Source: a virus. From it: a stretch of DNA of 64,000 nucleotides. The stretch is taken from positions 62,001-126,000 of IMG/VR virus record IMGVR_UViG_3300047311_000323; one strand, written 5' to 3'. The notes beneath the pieces were generated by a model. The model was not told the origin of the DNA. It searched no databases and was given only the letters and a program-made list of their open reading frames with translations. Position numbers and translations under genes: made by a program. The first letter of the stretch is position 1. Each line of letters opens with the position of its first letter. Below, one piece after another: positions 26,490-35,540 of this stretch.

Positions 26490-27563
26490 TTAGATATTCC
26501 ACTTATCCTCATAGATATCGGTACCAATATCAGAAGTTCCAGTAAATGGCTCTTCTACTTGCTCGGTTTGGTCAGCATCGTGACCTTCTGGATCTACGCC
26601 ATCTGGCAAGCCAAATAAACCGTCTTCAGATGGGGTTAGGTACTTATTAAAAAGTTTTTGCAGGATATCCTCGTGAAGACCTCTAGCTGGCTTTGTCTCT
26701 TCGTCATAATCTCTACCGAAATTAAGGGCATCAGCCGAACGACCATCAAAATCGTTTTCTGGTAAATAAGAGTGCTCACCAGCAATCTGTCCAGATTGGA
26801 ATGAACTCTGGAAAAGCTCAGGTCCTATATCTCCTGGGAAAAGAGAATAGTCATCATTGCCTGCAGGACCTAACGGACCCACTAGTCTTGGCTTATGATA
26901 CTGCTCTTCACCAGGATAAATCATTTGGTTATAGTGGTTTACCTGTTCATCAATCGGGAAGTCAATATGATTGACATCCTTTTTCTTCTTCTTTTTTGGA
27001 CCAGGGGTGCCTTGATATGGACTGTTTTTCCAATCATAGATACTGGTGCCATGCTCTTTAGGCGGAAGCATATGATCGGCATTGTCATCGGCAAAGAAAG
27101 CGCCTGGACCGTGATCTTCCTCTTCCCTGAACTCTTCAACACTGTCAACTTTGCCATCGCTCATTTCTTGATAGAGACCTTTTCCTAAATCATAATTAGG
27201 GCCTGCGGTCTTGATTATTCTTTCAAAAATAGCTGCACGGGCTTTAATGCCAGGATTTTCTTTAGTACGTTTGCCAGAATCCAATTGCCAAGAATCGTCG
27301 GCTTCATAGCGACCCTTCATCCTACTACGCCTTGCTTCTAGAAATTCCTGGACGCTATCGTAATTTTGTAGACCGTGGTATCCCGTGCCGGGGCCGATGT
27401 CCTCCATGCCGGGAATTGTATACAAATCGTAGTTGTAATAAAATGGTTCTTCAAAACGTGGCTGAACAACCAAGGCCGGATCGGACTTGTATTTCTTTTC
27501 ACCAGGCGTTGGTTCGTTGACCCCGCCTCCACCTTGGAAATAACCTTTCTTATTGACTGACAT
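26490..27563 (-). CDS. Late-region protein with N-terminal motif shared with the protease-scaffold
   Basis: A 357-residue protein. The ATG at 27563 is chosen because AAGGA lies 8 bases upstream; it overlaps the nucleotidyltransferase gene by 14 bases. It opens MSVNKKGYFQGGGGVNEPTPG, nearly the same as the NKQAYFQGGGGVNEPTPG head of repeat 1 in the protease-scaffold protein. The rest is Tyr/Asp/Gly/Pro-rich, with KKKKKKDV in the middle and an acidic C-terminus. The shared head suggests a common sorting, binding or processing signal during head assembly. Confidence 0.55.
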   Translation of the reverse strand: MSVNKKGYFQGGGGVNEPTPGEKKYKSDPALVVQPRFEEPFYYNYDLYTIPGMEDIGPGTGYHGLQNYDSVQEFLEARRSRMKGRYEADDSWQLDSGKRTKENPGIKARAAIFERIIKTAGPNYDLGKGLYQEMSDGKVDSVEEFREEEDHGPGAFFADDNADHMLPPKEHGTSIYDWKNSPYQGTPGPKKKKKKDVNHIDFPIDEQVNHYNQMIYPGEEQYHKPRLVGPLGPAGNDDYSLFPGDIGPELFQSSFQSGQIAGEHSYLPENDFDGRSADALNFGRDYDEETKPARGLHEDILQKLFNKYLTPSEDGLFGLPDGVDPEGHDADQTEQVEEPFTGTSDIGTDIYEDKWNI

Positions 27564-28323
27564 TGGATTTTCCTTTAACATGCTTCATGTAGTATGGATA
27601 TACCTTTTCTGTAATTGGTATCTGAGTCCATAGATTCATCTGAGTAATTAGTTGAGCTGCCTTCTCTGGATTCCTAGTGAAAGCTTCATTTAGCTTATCG
27701 TTCATTGATTTCTCAGTTGAAATCTTAACAGTTTCAGGATACTTTCTTACATACTCAATAATTGAATCATCCAAGTCAAAATCCAATTTACAAGCAAGAT
27801 AAATTGCCCTTACAACTCTATTCCTATTAGAAGTGAGAGTTACCTCAGGCGCTAAACAAGTTCTAATCTTCTTCTCTTTGATATCTTTGAATCCTCGTTT
27901 AGTTGGATCCAAAGTTTGCTTTAGGTCTAACGTCAGCAACAAAGAGTTACAGGTAAAATCACGACTGAACATTTCGCGCTGCATGTTGGTAGGATTTCTG
28001 ATTCCTAACTTCGCTAGCTCTTGGTCAATGTTTTCGACCATAAAATTAGAAGAGAAGTCTACCTTCAAAGTACCTACGAAGATAGAGCTGTGTCCATCTT
28101 CCATAGTTTTTCTGGTGACGTTATACTTCTTACGAAACTCAATGAAAAACTCTTGAGACAAATAGTCAACGGTCTTATCACCAGTAGTAACATCTATGTC
28201 GGCGATGTTTTCTAGTTTACCCATGTACTTATCTCTAGGCGTACCTCCGCAGATATAGGGCGGAGATGCGCCTATCTGTTCTTGCACTCTCTTCATTTCT
28301 GAAAGCAGTTCGCGGAGTTTCAT
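27550..28323 (-). CDS. Nucleotidyltransferase of the CCA-adding/poly(A) polymerase family
   Basis: A 257-residue protein with class II pol-beta-type nucleotidyltransferase motifs: YICGGTPRDK (25-32, the GG..RD helix), DIDVTT (42-47, two metal-binding Asp), FSRDFTCNSLLL (the R-R-D-F-T-x-N region) and DPTKRGFKDIKEKKIRT (the D..G..DI...IR region). These are hallmarks of bacterial tRNA nucleotidyltransferase and poly(A) polymerase I. It is shorter than bacterial CCA enzymes (about 400), so the C-terminal tRNA-body domain is reduced. It may repair or tail RNA, or act on another substrate. No tRNA gene is in this window. It sits among late genes. Confidence 0.8.
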   Translation of the reverse strand: MKLRELLSEMKRVQEQIGASPPYICGGTPRDKYMGKLENIADIDVTTGDKTVDYLSQEFFIEFRKKYNVTRKTMEDGHSSIFVGTLKVDFSSNFMVENIDQELAKLGIRNPTNMQREMFSRDFTCNSLLLTLDLKQTLDPTKRGFKDIKEKKIRTCLAPEVTLTSNRNRVVRAIYLACKLDFDLDDSIIEYVRKYPETVKISTEKSMNDKLNEAFTRNPEKAAQLITQMNLWTQIPITEKVYPYYMKHVKGKSNVSQ

Positions 28324-28331
28324 TTATCTCC

Positions 28332-30233
28332 TTAAACGGCTGGTGGTCTTGGAGCTGCCGGAGCTGGAGGTGCTGCTGGTGGAGGAACGGCTGGAGGAGC
28401 TGGAGGGGCTAGTTCACCCATTTCTACTGCTGGAGTTTCTTTGGCTTCTTCCTTGCCGGCGTTCTCCATTTCGGTAGCTTCTTGCTCTTTCCTCATTTGT
28501 TTACGAGCCTTCTCTTTATCTTGGTCACTCTGTAGTTTGCCCTTGATACCGGCAACATCTTCTCTTTCAGGAGATGGTGCGATTGGAGCCTTCTCTGCGC
28601 TGGCCATAGCTCCACGCAACTTAGCAAGGATATCATCTACACGAGTAGAGATATAGTTGTTAGCTTCGAGAGCTTTGTTTTGGGCTTCAGATAGTGAAGG
28701 GAATAGCGAAGCTAATCCAAGACTATCTAACATCATATCAACAATGCCTAATTGTCTTGGCATTTCTCTAGTCTTGTAAGACTTGGAAATATCTTCTAGC
28801 TTAGCTACAACATCAGAGATGGCAACGTTTTTGAAAGCGCTGTCTATTTGGCTATCGAAGTTCGATGCGGTTGGAGAAGGTTCACCTGCGCCAGCATCTG
28901 GGATATCATCTTCCGTTACTTCTAACGGCTCTTCGGTAGCTGGAGCTTCTGGCTTTTCAGCGGCAGGAGGAATAAAAGCTGGAGGGTTTCTCTCTGGCTT
29001 AGGACTGTCGGTAGTTGGAACATCTTCCAATGCAGCAGGAGGAATATTAGCGCCTGGTGGTGGAGCGATTTGAGCTTCTGTTACCATTAACTCATCTTCG
29101 GCATCTAGCACTTCTAGTTCGTCATCTTCCGCGCCCGTGACATCACCATCCGTCTTATTTCCATCGTTCATGTTATCGATGAATTCTTTAATGCCTTTTG
29201 GCTGAGGAGGATCGTTCTGGTCCCCGCCTACTGGGGTCTGTACGCTAGGAACGCCTGGTGGTTGAGCTGGCAATCCACCTGGGGCTCCAGGGTTACCAGC
29301 ACCAGATGGGTCGTCTGGTGGGGTTGCAGGAGGCACAGCACCGCCTTGTTGCTTGCCATCATCTTTAGCAGCTTCACCGCCTGCACCAGGGGTTTGTGCT
29401 AGAGCATATAGAACTTCAGCAGCTTTGACGAATCCACTGCGCTTAAGGACATTACCCTCACGCACAATCATGTCTTCGTACAAACGTGTAGACACGCTTA
29501 GCTTGTTGACAAGCTGAACCTTCTTCTTGAGGCTATAGATAGCCTCCATCAGATTTTCTAACTCACCACCAGCAAATTCTTGACCGTCCTGAGAACGAAG
29601 TAATTTTTCAGCAGAGTCCAAACGTCCAATAATCTTGGAACGTTGCTTCTCAATGATTTGCCTTTTCTCTTCATTACGCTCAGCATCTTGGCTAGCTTTT
29701 TCAACAGAGTCGCCATCTGTGCGAGGTTCTGGTTCTTTTTGAGCATCTGGCTTGACATGCAAGAAGTAACCAGGCTGTCCATTTTCATACCAGACTTGTG
29801 CAAACTTATATTTCATGTGAGTTCCTTCTTCGTGGAATCTTAGCCAATTCAAGAAGTCATAGATTTCCATTTTCACCCAACCACTAGTGGCAAGCTTAAT
29901 TGCCTCTCGATATGGGAACCCAGCCTTTTGTTTGTAGTGAATGTCCTTAAGTGCATACATCCACTTTCTCATGTCATGCTGACCAGCAATGTGCTGATAC
30001 TGGTCGTAGTTGGGGTAAGCCTTCTTGTCAGTTACATAAGAGTAAAACTTAGGAACAAACTTACTATAGTCAATGCCATGGTGATCAAAAAACTCCATGA
30101 GCTTTTTCATCTTCTCTTCCATCTCTGGAGTGAGCGCTAGCTCTTCATCAGAATATGGTTGAACGACCTTCTCCAACTGCTTTTTGGATGGCATGTCGAT
30201 AATGGGTTTGTTTGAAGGCTTGTTCTCTGGCAT
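28332..30233 (-). CDS. Large modular late-region protein with Pro-rich tail
   Basis: A 633-residue protein. The N-terminal 160 residues are a compact, aromatic-rich domain (KFVPKFYSYVTDKKAYPN, HDMRKWMYALKDIHYKQKAG). A charged helical region follows, then a Pro/Gly-rich acidic middle, a helical region with DLVAKLEDISKSYK-type sequence, and a final APPAVPPPAAPPAP-style tail. No catalytic motif. The start overlaps the previous stop by one base (TAATG). It is probably a virion protein of unknown role. Confidence 0.45.
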   Translation of the reverse strand: MPENKPSNKPIIDMPSKKQLEKVVQPYSDEELALTPEMEEKMKKLMEFFDHHGIDYSKFVPKFYSYVTDKKAYPNYDQYQHIAGQHDMRKWMYALKDIHYKQKAGFPYREAIKLATSGWVKMEIYDFLNWLRFHEEGTHMKYKFAQVWYENGQPGYFLHVKPDAQKEPEPRTDGDSVEKASQDAERNEEKRQIIEKQRSKIIGRLDSAEKLLRSQDGQEFAGGELENLMEAIYSLKKKVQLVNKLSVSTRLYEDMIVREGNVLKRSGFVKAAEVLYALAQTPGAGGEAAKDDGKQQGGAVPPATPPDDPSGAGNPGAPGGLPAQPPGVPSVQTPVGGDQNDPPQPKGIKEFIDNMNDGNKTDGDVTGAEDDELEVLDAEDELMVTEAQIAPPPGANIPPAALEDVPTTDSPKPERNPPAFIPPAAEKPEAPATEEPLEVTEDDIPDAGAGEPSPTASNFDSQIDSAFKNVAISDVVAKLEDISKSYKTREMPRQLGIVDMMLDSLGLASLFPSLSEAQNKALEANNYISTRVDDILAKLRGAMASAEKAPIAPSPEREDVAGIKGKLQSDQDKEKARKQMRKEQEATEMENAGKEEAKETPAVEMGELAPPAPPAVPPPAAPPAPAAPRPPAV

Positions 30234-30991
30234 TACTGGTTATTCAACTTTTTGTTAATGGTTTCGTTGAGTATTTTGGCTTCAGCAAGCTTCATGTCAG
30301 TATTGAGCGGCTGCTCTTGAGTTGGCATCTTTAGCTTGGCCATCTTCTCTTGGAAAATCTCCATAAATAACATGGAGCTTTCTAGGTCCAATTGGGACAA
30401 AACATCTCGGATTACATCATGAAATACCGAAATATGCTGATCTACCGCCTGCAAAGTCACGTTGTGTTGAATGACTAAGTCAGCGGGATTCTCAGTAAAT
30501 TTGTAATACTTCTCCAATAAGCCGCCAAGAAGCTCGCCGTATTCAATTAGAACACGATCTATCTTGGTATTGATATTACGTGGGTCTTCTTGAATTTCAT
30601 CAAAAACCTGACCCAAACGTGTTTCAATAGCCAGACATAACTGAGCTACCATTTGGCGCACATCTATTTCTTTGCCAGCTAATTCCAACATTTTACTCTT
30701 GTAAGTTGGATTACTCTTTACGGCCAATTCTAATTGGTCCGCTGTACCGGCAGCTACAGCTTGCTTGGTATTTATCATGTCCTCACGGATCATGGAATAT
30801 ACATCAAGATAGTTATCTTTGAATACTTTAATTGACTTTTCAGCCACTACAAATTTAGCTTCACTGACATTAGTATATTTACCAGCAAGCCATTCATGAA
30901 TGTCTTTTGCAGGATAATCTAATACTAACTTCGCAATGATTTCATCTTTATCTGGGTGGTCCAGAATCTTTTTAAGTGCGTTTTTGTTCAT
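30233..30991 (-). CDS. Helical protein of unknown function
   Basis: A 252-residue alpha-helical protein (EWLAGKYTNVSEAKFVVAEK, then long amphipathic helices). No membrane segment or catalytic signature. The minus-strand leader has TTATAATCAG just upstream, a possible -10 element. It is coupled by TAATG to the 633-residue gene. Virion or assembly function is only inferred. Confidence 0.45.
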   Translation of the reverse strand: MNKNALKKILDHPDKDEIIAKLVLDYPAKDIHEWLAGKYTNVSEAKFVVAEKSIKVFKDNYLDVYSMIREDMINTKQAVAAGTADQLELAVKSNPTYKSKMLELAGKEIDVRQMVAQLCLAIETRLGQVFDEIQEDPRNINTKIDRVLIEYGELLGGLLEKYYKFTENPADLVIQHNVTLQAVDQHISVFHDVIRDVLSQLDLESSMLFMEIFQEKMAKLKMPTQEQPLNTDMKLAEAKILNETINKKLNNQ

Positions 30992-31033
30992 AAAACCTCT
31001 GATTATAATATTGTTTTATAACCAGGGTATCGC

Positions 31034-31747
31034 TTACTTGTTGTAACCTAGTCGACCTTCACGGGTGTCAAAGATGGCATGGAAGGGGGTATCCAAGCCG
31101 TTAGTTTGTTGAGCAACATCGCCACCAGGGACTCTAGAACCATTAGCTAGTTCGAATCCAGTTTCAAAATTGTAAGTCTTCTTATCCAAGTCGCATTGCC
31201 ACATATGTTCACCTACACGGGCAATCTGGGCTCCTGGATGGTCTGGGCAGTAACGAGAGCTTAGTGGAGCTTCTAGGATCTTGTATTCCTTAGTGAATCC
31301 GCTGTTCTCAATCGCCTTCTCAGACTTTCCAATTTGATTGTACTTGTGCAAATCTTGACGTGGTTGTTCGTACTTTGCCTTTATAGCATCAGCTCTTGCA
31401 TCTACCAAGTCTTTGCGTTCGGCATAAGCATTTGGTGGAGCAGCAATAGTTAGAAGTAGTTCATCTAAAACCGAAGCAACTCTCTTGAGTTGTGGGTCTC
31501 CAGACTCATCTAGAGCTTGTGCCAAGGCGGCAGTCTCTTCAATAGATTCTGAGGTGATGACGGACTCGGTTGGAGTCTCGATAACATCTACTTCATCGGC
31601 GGCCTTCTTTAGAAGGGCGGCGGCCAGAACACAAGACTCTGCTACTACTTGCATGCACTTTTCATCGGCCTCAGCAAGTAGCAGAGCTTCGTTATTTGGG
31701 CTCTCTAGCCAAGAAGCCATAGCATTTAATAGTTCAGCAATTCTCAT
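31034..31747 (-). CDS. Late-region protein with N-terminal helical module and zinc-like C-terminal part
   Basis: A 237-residue protein. The ATG at 31747 has GAGG 5 bases upstream and overlaps the upstream stop by ATGA, so it is preferred to 31762. The N-terminal module (ELLNAMASWLESPNNEALLL) is a type I have seen in other jumbo-phage virion proteins. Near 155-185 YCPDHPGAQIARVGEHMWQC looks like a small metal-binding knuckle. The function is unknown. Confidence 0.5.
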   Translation of the reverse strand: MRIAELLNAMASWLESPNNEALLLAEADEKCMQVVAESCVLAAALLKKAADEVDVIETPTESVITSESIEETAALAQALDESGDPQLKRVASVLDELLLTIAAPPNAYAERKDLVDARADAIKAKYEQPRQDLHKYNQIGKSEKAIENSGFTKEYKILEAPLSSRYCPDHPGAQIARVGEHMWQCDLDKKTYNFETGFELANGSRVPGGDVAQQTNGLDTPFHAIFDTREGRLGYNK

Positions 31748-32856
31748 TTTATCCTCATCCATCGATCAAAAGTGAGTCCATTATACTTGCTAATTAATGC
31801 CTCTTCTTGTTGTCTTTTTTGTTCTACTCTTTGTTCGTGCTCTAGGTCCCTTTGCTCAATACGCTCTTGCAACTGGTCCGGTGTTAGAACGGAAGGGTTC
31901 TGCTCTTGTTCTAATAGTTTCTGCTGCTTAGCCTCTTGCATCTGCCTAGACCATCGTTGGTTTGGATTCAAGGCATCTAATTCTTTTTGTTTATCTTCTA
32001 ATTCTTCTTGCCTACGACCAAAATCCATTTGTTCTCTAGCGCCTTCTTCAGTATCATCAAATAGCGCGTTATTGGTCTGTAGTTTTTTAATAAGATCTTG
32101 AAAAGAATCATGAGCAGTTAAAATAACGGGAGCTGCCTTTGGGCTGTGTCCTCTTCTAACAGAACGAATTAAGTTTTCCACTAATGGTCTTAATTTGGTT
32201 TCGTTCAATAGTTTGGACAAAAACTCAGTATTATCTAATCCGTATCTGTGTGCTTCTGGGTGAGTTGTAAAACTCAAAAGATTATCTTTGGAAAGACCCT
32301 TAGCTTTTTGAAGTTCATAACCGCCTATTGACTCTTTATCAATTGCGGATTTTTCAGCAGATGGAACAAACTTAGATAGGGTTGATCTGACTTCGTCAAA
32401 TCCACCATCTAATCTTCGAAGAAAAGTTCTAATCTTTGATTCTTGATGCTCAAATCTATTCAGATCTGGGTGTCTCATATTGCCTTTGAGGCTGAGCTTC
32501 ATAGCATCTTTAATCTCAGTAAGACTAAAATCTTTTAGGATCTTAGAGATGGTTAAGCCCCTCTGAACTGCCCTATAAGTATCGGTAGGGCCGAGCGATG
32601 GATTAACGGCGAGTGTTTTGACTATAGCAACAAGTTCACGGATCAAATCAAACTGTGGGCCCTTGTTATCGTCATCTGCCCAGGCCAATATACTCTGGTC
32701 TTTGACTCTTGGACCGTCTAGCCACATCTCTCGTAAAACTTTTAGACGCTTCCTGACCTCCGCCATAATGGCTGGAGATACGGGCATAGGTTCAGCCGCG
32801 ACTGAGATAAGCCGGTACTTCAAATCTAAAAAATCGGCTAGCCTATCTATTCTCAT
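31744..32856 (-). CDS. Helical, Gln/Glu/Arg-rich protein of unknown function
   Basis: A 370-residue protein. The C-terminal 120 residues are a long, highly charged helix with repeated RQEELEDKQKELDAL-type sequence, probably a coiled coil. The N-terminal 250 residues are helical with no known motif. Its stop overlaps the next start (ATGA), and it starts 3 bases after the 532-residue gene. It is probably structural. Confidence 0.45.
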   Translation of the reverse strand: MRIDRLADFLDLKYRLISVAAEPMPVSPAIMAEVRKRLKVLREMWLDGPRVKDQSILAWADDDNKGPQFDLIRELVAIVKTLAVNPSLGPTDTYRAVQRGLTISKILKDFSLTEIKDAMKLSLKGNMRHPDLNRFEHQESKIRTFLRRLDGGFDEVRSTLSKFVPSAEKSAIDKESIGGYELQKAKGLSKDNLLSFTTHPEAHRYGLDNTEFLSKLLNETKLRPLVENLIRSVRRGHSPKAAPVILTAHDSFQDLIKKLQTNNALFDDTEEGAREQMDFGRRQEELEDKQKELDALNPNQRWSRQMQEAKQQKLLEQEQNPSVLTPDQLQERIEQRDLEHEQRVEQKRQQEEALISKYNGLTFDRWMRIK

Positions 32857-32859
32857 GGA

Positions 32860-34458
32860 TTACCCGAAAATCTTGGCGTTGATGAAGGAAGCCCCCTCAT
32901 AAGTCTCATCCATACCCTTACGGTATAGAGGACGGCAATATCCACTTGTATCTTGGTATACCTTGTTTACTGGTAGGCCGGTGTGTGAGCAAATTGGGTA
33001 CTCACTGTTAGCGCTCTTAATCATCTTAGAGCATTTTGTCTCAGCCGTTTTGACACCAGCTAGTCCGGTCATGTATAGCTGGAATGCGAGGGCATAAGCC
33101 TTTTCATCACCAGCATTTGCTAGTACGTTGAGAGCGTCTTCTGCCTTAGCATAATTCTCTTCCGAGAGGGCTTGACGCAAATTGCCAACAAGCTCACTTG
33201 GTTTGAGAGATGCCATGTTAGAAGCAACAGCGGCAACCTTAGAATCAGTCTTCTTTTGAGAAACTAGACCATTGATGCCGGCCTTATCAAAGGAGGCAAT
33301 TGATCCATTACACAACATAATGACTGGCTTTTGTAGTTTATCATTAGCTACTTTAACTGGAACAGTGAAAGCAACTTTTCCGGTTTCTAATGATACGCCA
33401 CAGAAAATGGTGTTCTCATCATTACCAGTAACTACAATTTGATGATTAGCAAATCCCATGGACTGTAGCTCACGGGAGATATGGTTCTTAGCGGCCCCAA
33501 CTTTTTCTGGACCAAATCTCCAAGAGGCAAGACCTTGTGGAGTGGTGAACTTCTCTTCAAAAGAAACAAACTCATCAGACTTTGGAAGTGCAACATCTGC
33601 CTTAGCAGCGGCATCAACCTTGAGTCCAACGACCTGGCCTTGGAAGAATTCAGACTGACCCTGACGTTCTGCGTTCATACGGGTTACTGCTAACTCGGCA
33701 GCAGATACTTCACGCTTATCACTGGCAGCATGAGTCAAAGCGGCAAGAATATCGGTAGCACCAATCTTGGTCTTAGAGCCAGCTTGTTGCTTCAAGTAAG
33801 CTTTGATAGTAGTGTGATTGAGGTCTTCTGGACCAGTATTACCCATGAATACTTCTGGTTCTACGACATCACTCTTCTTAACTTCTACAGGAACGTAGAA
33901 GGAGGTGACTCCCTTTGGAGTTTCGTAGTCAGCCTTGATTACAATGAACTTGTCATTACCATCGCTGATAGTTAGATGAGACGGCCTTAGATTCCAAGCA
34001 TCCAAAGTAGTGCCAACTGACTTCATAGCCTTTTCAGCCACTGGTTGGGAGTATAGCTTGAGCGGAGCGTGCTTATCGAAAACGCTCTCCAAAGCATTGG
34101 CCAAAACCTGGTCACCTACATGATAGGCGTTGGCTTTGACGGCTTCGTCACGTTGATAAGTGGTAATTTCTGGCTCGACTGCTTCGCCAAGCTCATCTGA
34201 TAACAACTCAGCAACCTTGGTGCCATGTTGATACAGCTTTCCGTAAAGAGACTTCAACTCTGCTTTACGAATGAAATTTGTGTTGTTGTCAACCATCTTA
34301 TCGATAATTCTGGACATAGATCCAAGAGTTTTATCTTGAGGATAGACTTCAACGTATCGTGCTAGCTTAGCAGCTAAAATCGGAGTTGGGATTCTCTGAT
34401 TTTCGTCCACTGCTTTTGCTAAGGAACCTACTAGTTGATGTATTTTATCAAAGCTCAT
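32860..34458 (-). CDS. Large uncharacterised protein of the virion module
   Basis: A 532-residue, mixed alpha/beta protein with internal similarity by eye: ALESVFDKHAPLKLY..DGNDKFIVIKADYETPKG..VPVEVKK (about 120-215) and GFANHQIVVTGNDENTIFCG..VPVKVANDK (about 340-390) look like two related domains. A helical C-terminal region with small-protein features (ICSHTGLPVNKVY) ends the protein. No active-site motif is recognised. Confidence 0.45.
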   Translation of the reverse strand: MSFDKIHQLVGSLAKAVDENQRIPTPILAAKLARYVEVYPQDKTLGSMSRIIDKMVDNNTNFIRKAELKSLYGKLYQHGTKVAELLSDELGEAVEPEITTYQRDEAVKANAYHVGDQVLANALESVFDKHAPLKLYSQPVAEKAMKSVGTTLDAWNLRPSHLTISDGNDKFIVIKADYETPKGVTSFYVPVEVKKSDVVEPEVFMGNTGPEDLNHTTIKAYLKQQAGSKTKIGATDILAALTHAASDKREVSAAELAVTRMNAERQGQSEFFQGQVVGLKVDAAAKADVALPKSDEFVSFEEKFTTPQGLASWRFGPEKVGAAKNHISRELQSMGFANHQIVVTGNDENTIFCGVSLETGKVAFTVPVKVANDKLQKPVIMLCNGSIASFDKAGINGLVSQKKTDSKVAAVASNMASLKPSELVGNLRQALSEENYAKAEDALNVLANAGDEKAYALAFQLYMTGLAGVKTAETKCSKMIKSANSEYPICSHTGLPVNKVYQDTSGYCRPLYRKGMDETYEGASFINAKIFG

Positions 34459-34473
34459 TGAATACCTATTCCG

Positions 34474-34941
34474 TTAAACCAGTTCCGGGTATCGTCTAGA
34501 TACCTCTAGTCTAGCTGTCTCACTTAGTTCACTCAATAAAGCCTTGACGAGCTTCTTGTTAGTGGCTAGTTTTTCTGGTAGGTACTGCTCGGCCTTGTGC
34601 AACTCTGTACTTGGAATACCGAGTTTAGAAGATGCCAATCTTACAAGGGGGTCACCCTTGTAAGAAATTTGCAAGTCATGACCGTTCTTGGTCACGAATA
34701 CTCCCCAGGGATTAGAAGAGGCGGTCTTTTCGACTTCAGCCTCATTATCATCATATAGAGCAACGATGTAATCACCATCATCTGCGCTTTGAATTTGCCA
34801 CAGATCGGCACCCTTGTCGCCATCCTTGAATCTAACTACATCAAAAGCAACAGTTTCTAACTGATCTTTAACGTCAGCAAGACGATATGCCTTTTTTTGA
34901 ATTTGGGCTAAACCTGAGTAATCGATACTAAATTTTGGCAT
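34474..34941 (-). CDS. Small protein at the boundary of virion and replication modules
   Basis: A 155-residue protein. The second of two adjacent ATGs (34941) is chosen because GGGAG lies 5 bases upstream; the longer start at 35019 lacks a ribosome site and would extend into the gap. It has a beta-rich middle (DVVRFKDGDKGADLWQIQSA, DDGDYIVALYDD) and a helical C-terminus. It follows the sigma-like gene after a 100-base gap. The function is unknown. Confidence 0.45.
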   Translation of the reverse strand: MPKFSIDYSGLAQIQKKAYRLADVKDQLETVAFDVVRFKDGDKGADLWQIQSADDGDYIVALYDDNEAEVEKTASSNPWGVFVTKNGHDLQISYKGDPLVRLASSKLGIPSTELHKAEQYLPEKLATNKKLVKALLSELSETARLEVSRRYPELV

Positions 34942-35043
34942 CATGTCTCCCGTTGTACAGAACGTACCCTTCTTAAATAGAGTAATATTGATACTAATTC
35001 TGCACTTTATTGGTAGCAAACCTACTACGTAGATTTCAGATTA

Positions 35044-35484
35044 TTACCACTTTTCATCGCGGGCATCACTCATTTTCTTGAGAATATCCTTGATCTTCTC
35101 ATCATTTTCGATGATCTTACGGATTTTCTTTCTGGCTCCACCATAAATCTTCTTACCATTCTTGTAATCAACGTTTCCATTGAGAGACTTGGTAATGGAG
35201 CTTTGGTTGACATTCAGCATCTTAGCTATCTCCATTTGAGTATAGCCGTCAGCGTAAAGTCTAATTACTTCTCTTTGTCTTGGGGTCAGTAGTGTGTCTA
35301 CGACTCTCCAAAACTCTTTCTTGAGCTGTTCCTCCAGCTCGATTAAGTCTTCATTATACTCGAAAGGATTCAATCTTGCAGAGATACTATCTTCGTTGCA
35401 AAATGCCTCCATCATGTCATTTGAACAAACTGTTTCGAGTAGCACCCACTGATATTTATCTGATCTGTTTTTTCTACGTTCCAT
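35044..35484 (-). CDS. Sigma-region-4-like helix-turn-helix transcription regulator
   Basis: A 146-residue protein. The C-terminal half has the sigma-70 region 4 layout: LTPRQREVIRLYADGYTQ, then EIAKMLNVNQSSITKSLNG, that is, a helix, turn and recognition helix. The N-terminal half is short and lacks a clear region 2, so this is either a reduced phage sigma factor (compare T4 gp55, a divergent sigma factor) or a DNA-binding regulator. The ATG at 35484 has GAGGGG 6 bases upstream. TGATATAT lies 35 bases upstream of this ATG, and a double GAAATTTC palindrome lies about 60 bases upstream, which suggests autoregulation. It sits at the border between late and replication modules. Confidence 0.7.
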   Translation of the reverse strand: MERRKNRSDKYQWVLLETVCSNDMMEAFCNEDSISARLNPFEYNEDLIELEEQLKKEFWRVVDTLLTPRQREVIRLYADGYTQMEIAKMLNVNQSSITKSLNGNVDYKNGKKIYGGARKKIRKIIENDEKIKDILKKMSDARDEKW

Positions 35485-35518
35485 CTTTGACCCCTCTATA
35501 GATAACAACACAAACACA

Positions 35519-35526
35519 ATATATCA
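35519..35526 (-). promoter_or_regulatory. Candidate phage promoter element TGATATAT upstream of the sigma-like gene
   Basis: The octamer TGATATAT occurs here on the minus strand, 35 bases before the start at 35484. The same octamer occurs in leaders at 45177, 52173, 60327 and 62137. Its distance from the start codon fits a -10 element with a leader of about 28 bases. Confidence 0.45.
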
Positions 35527-35540
35527 ATAGAGGAAAGATG

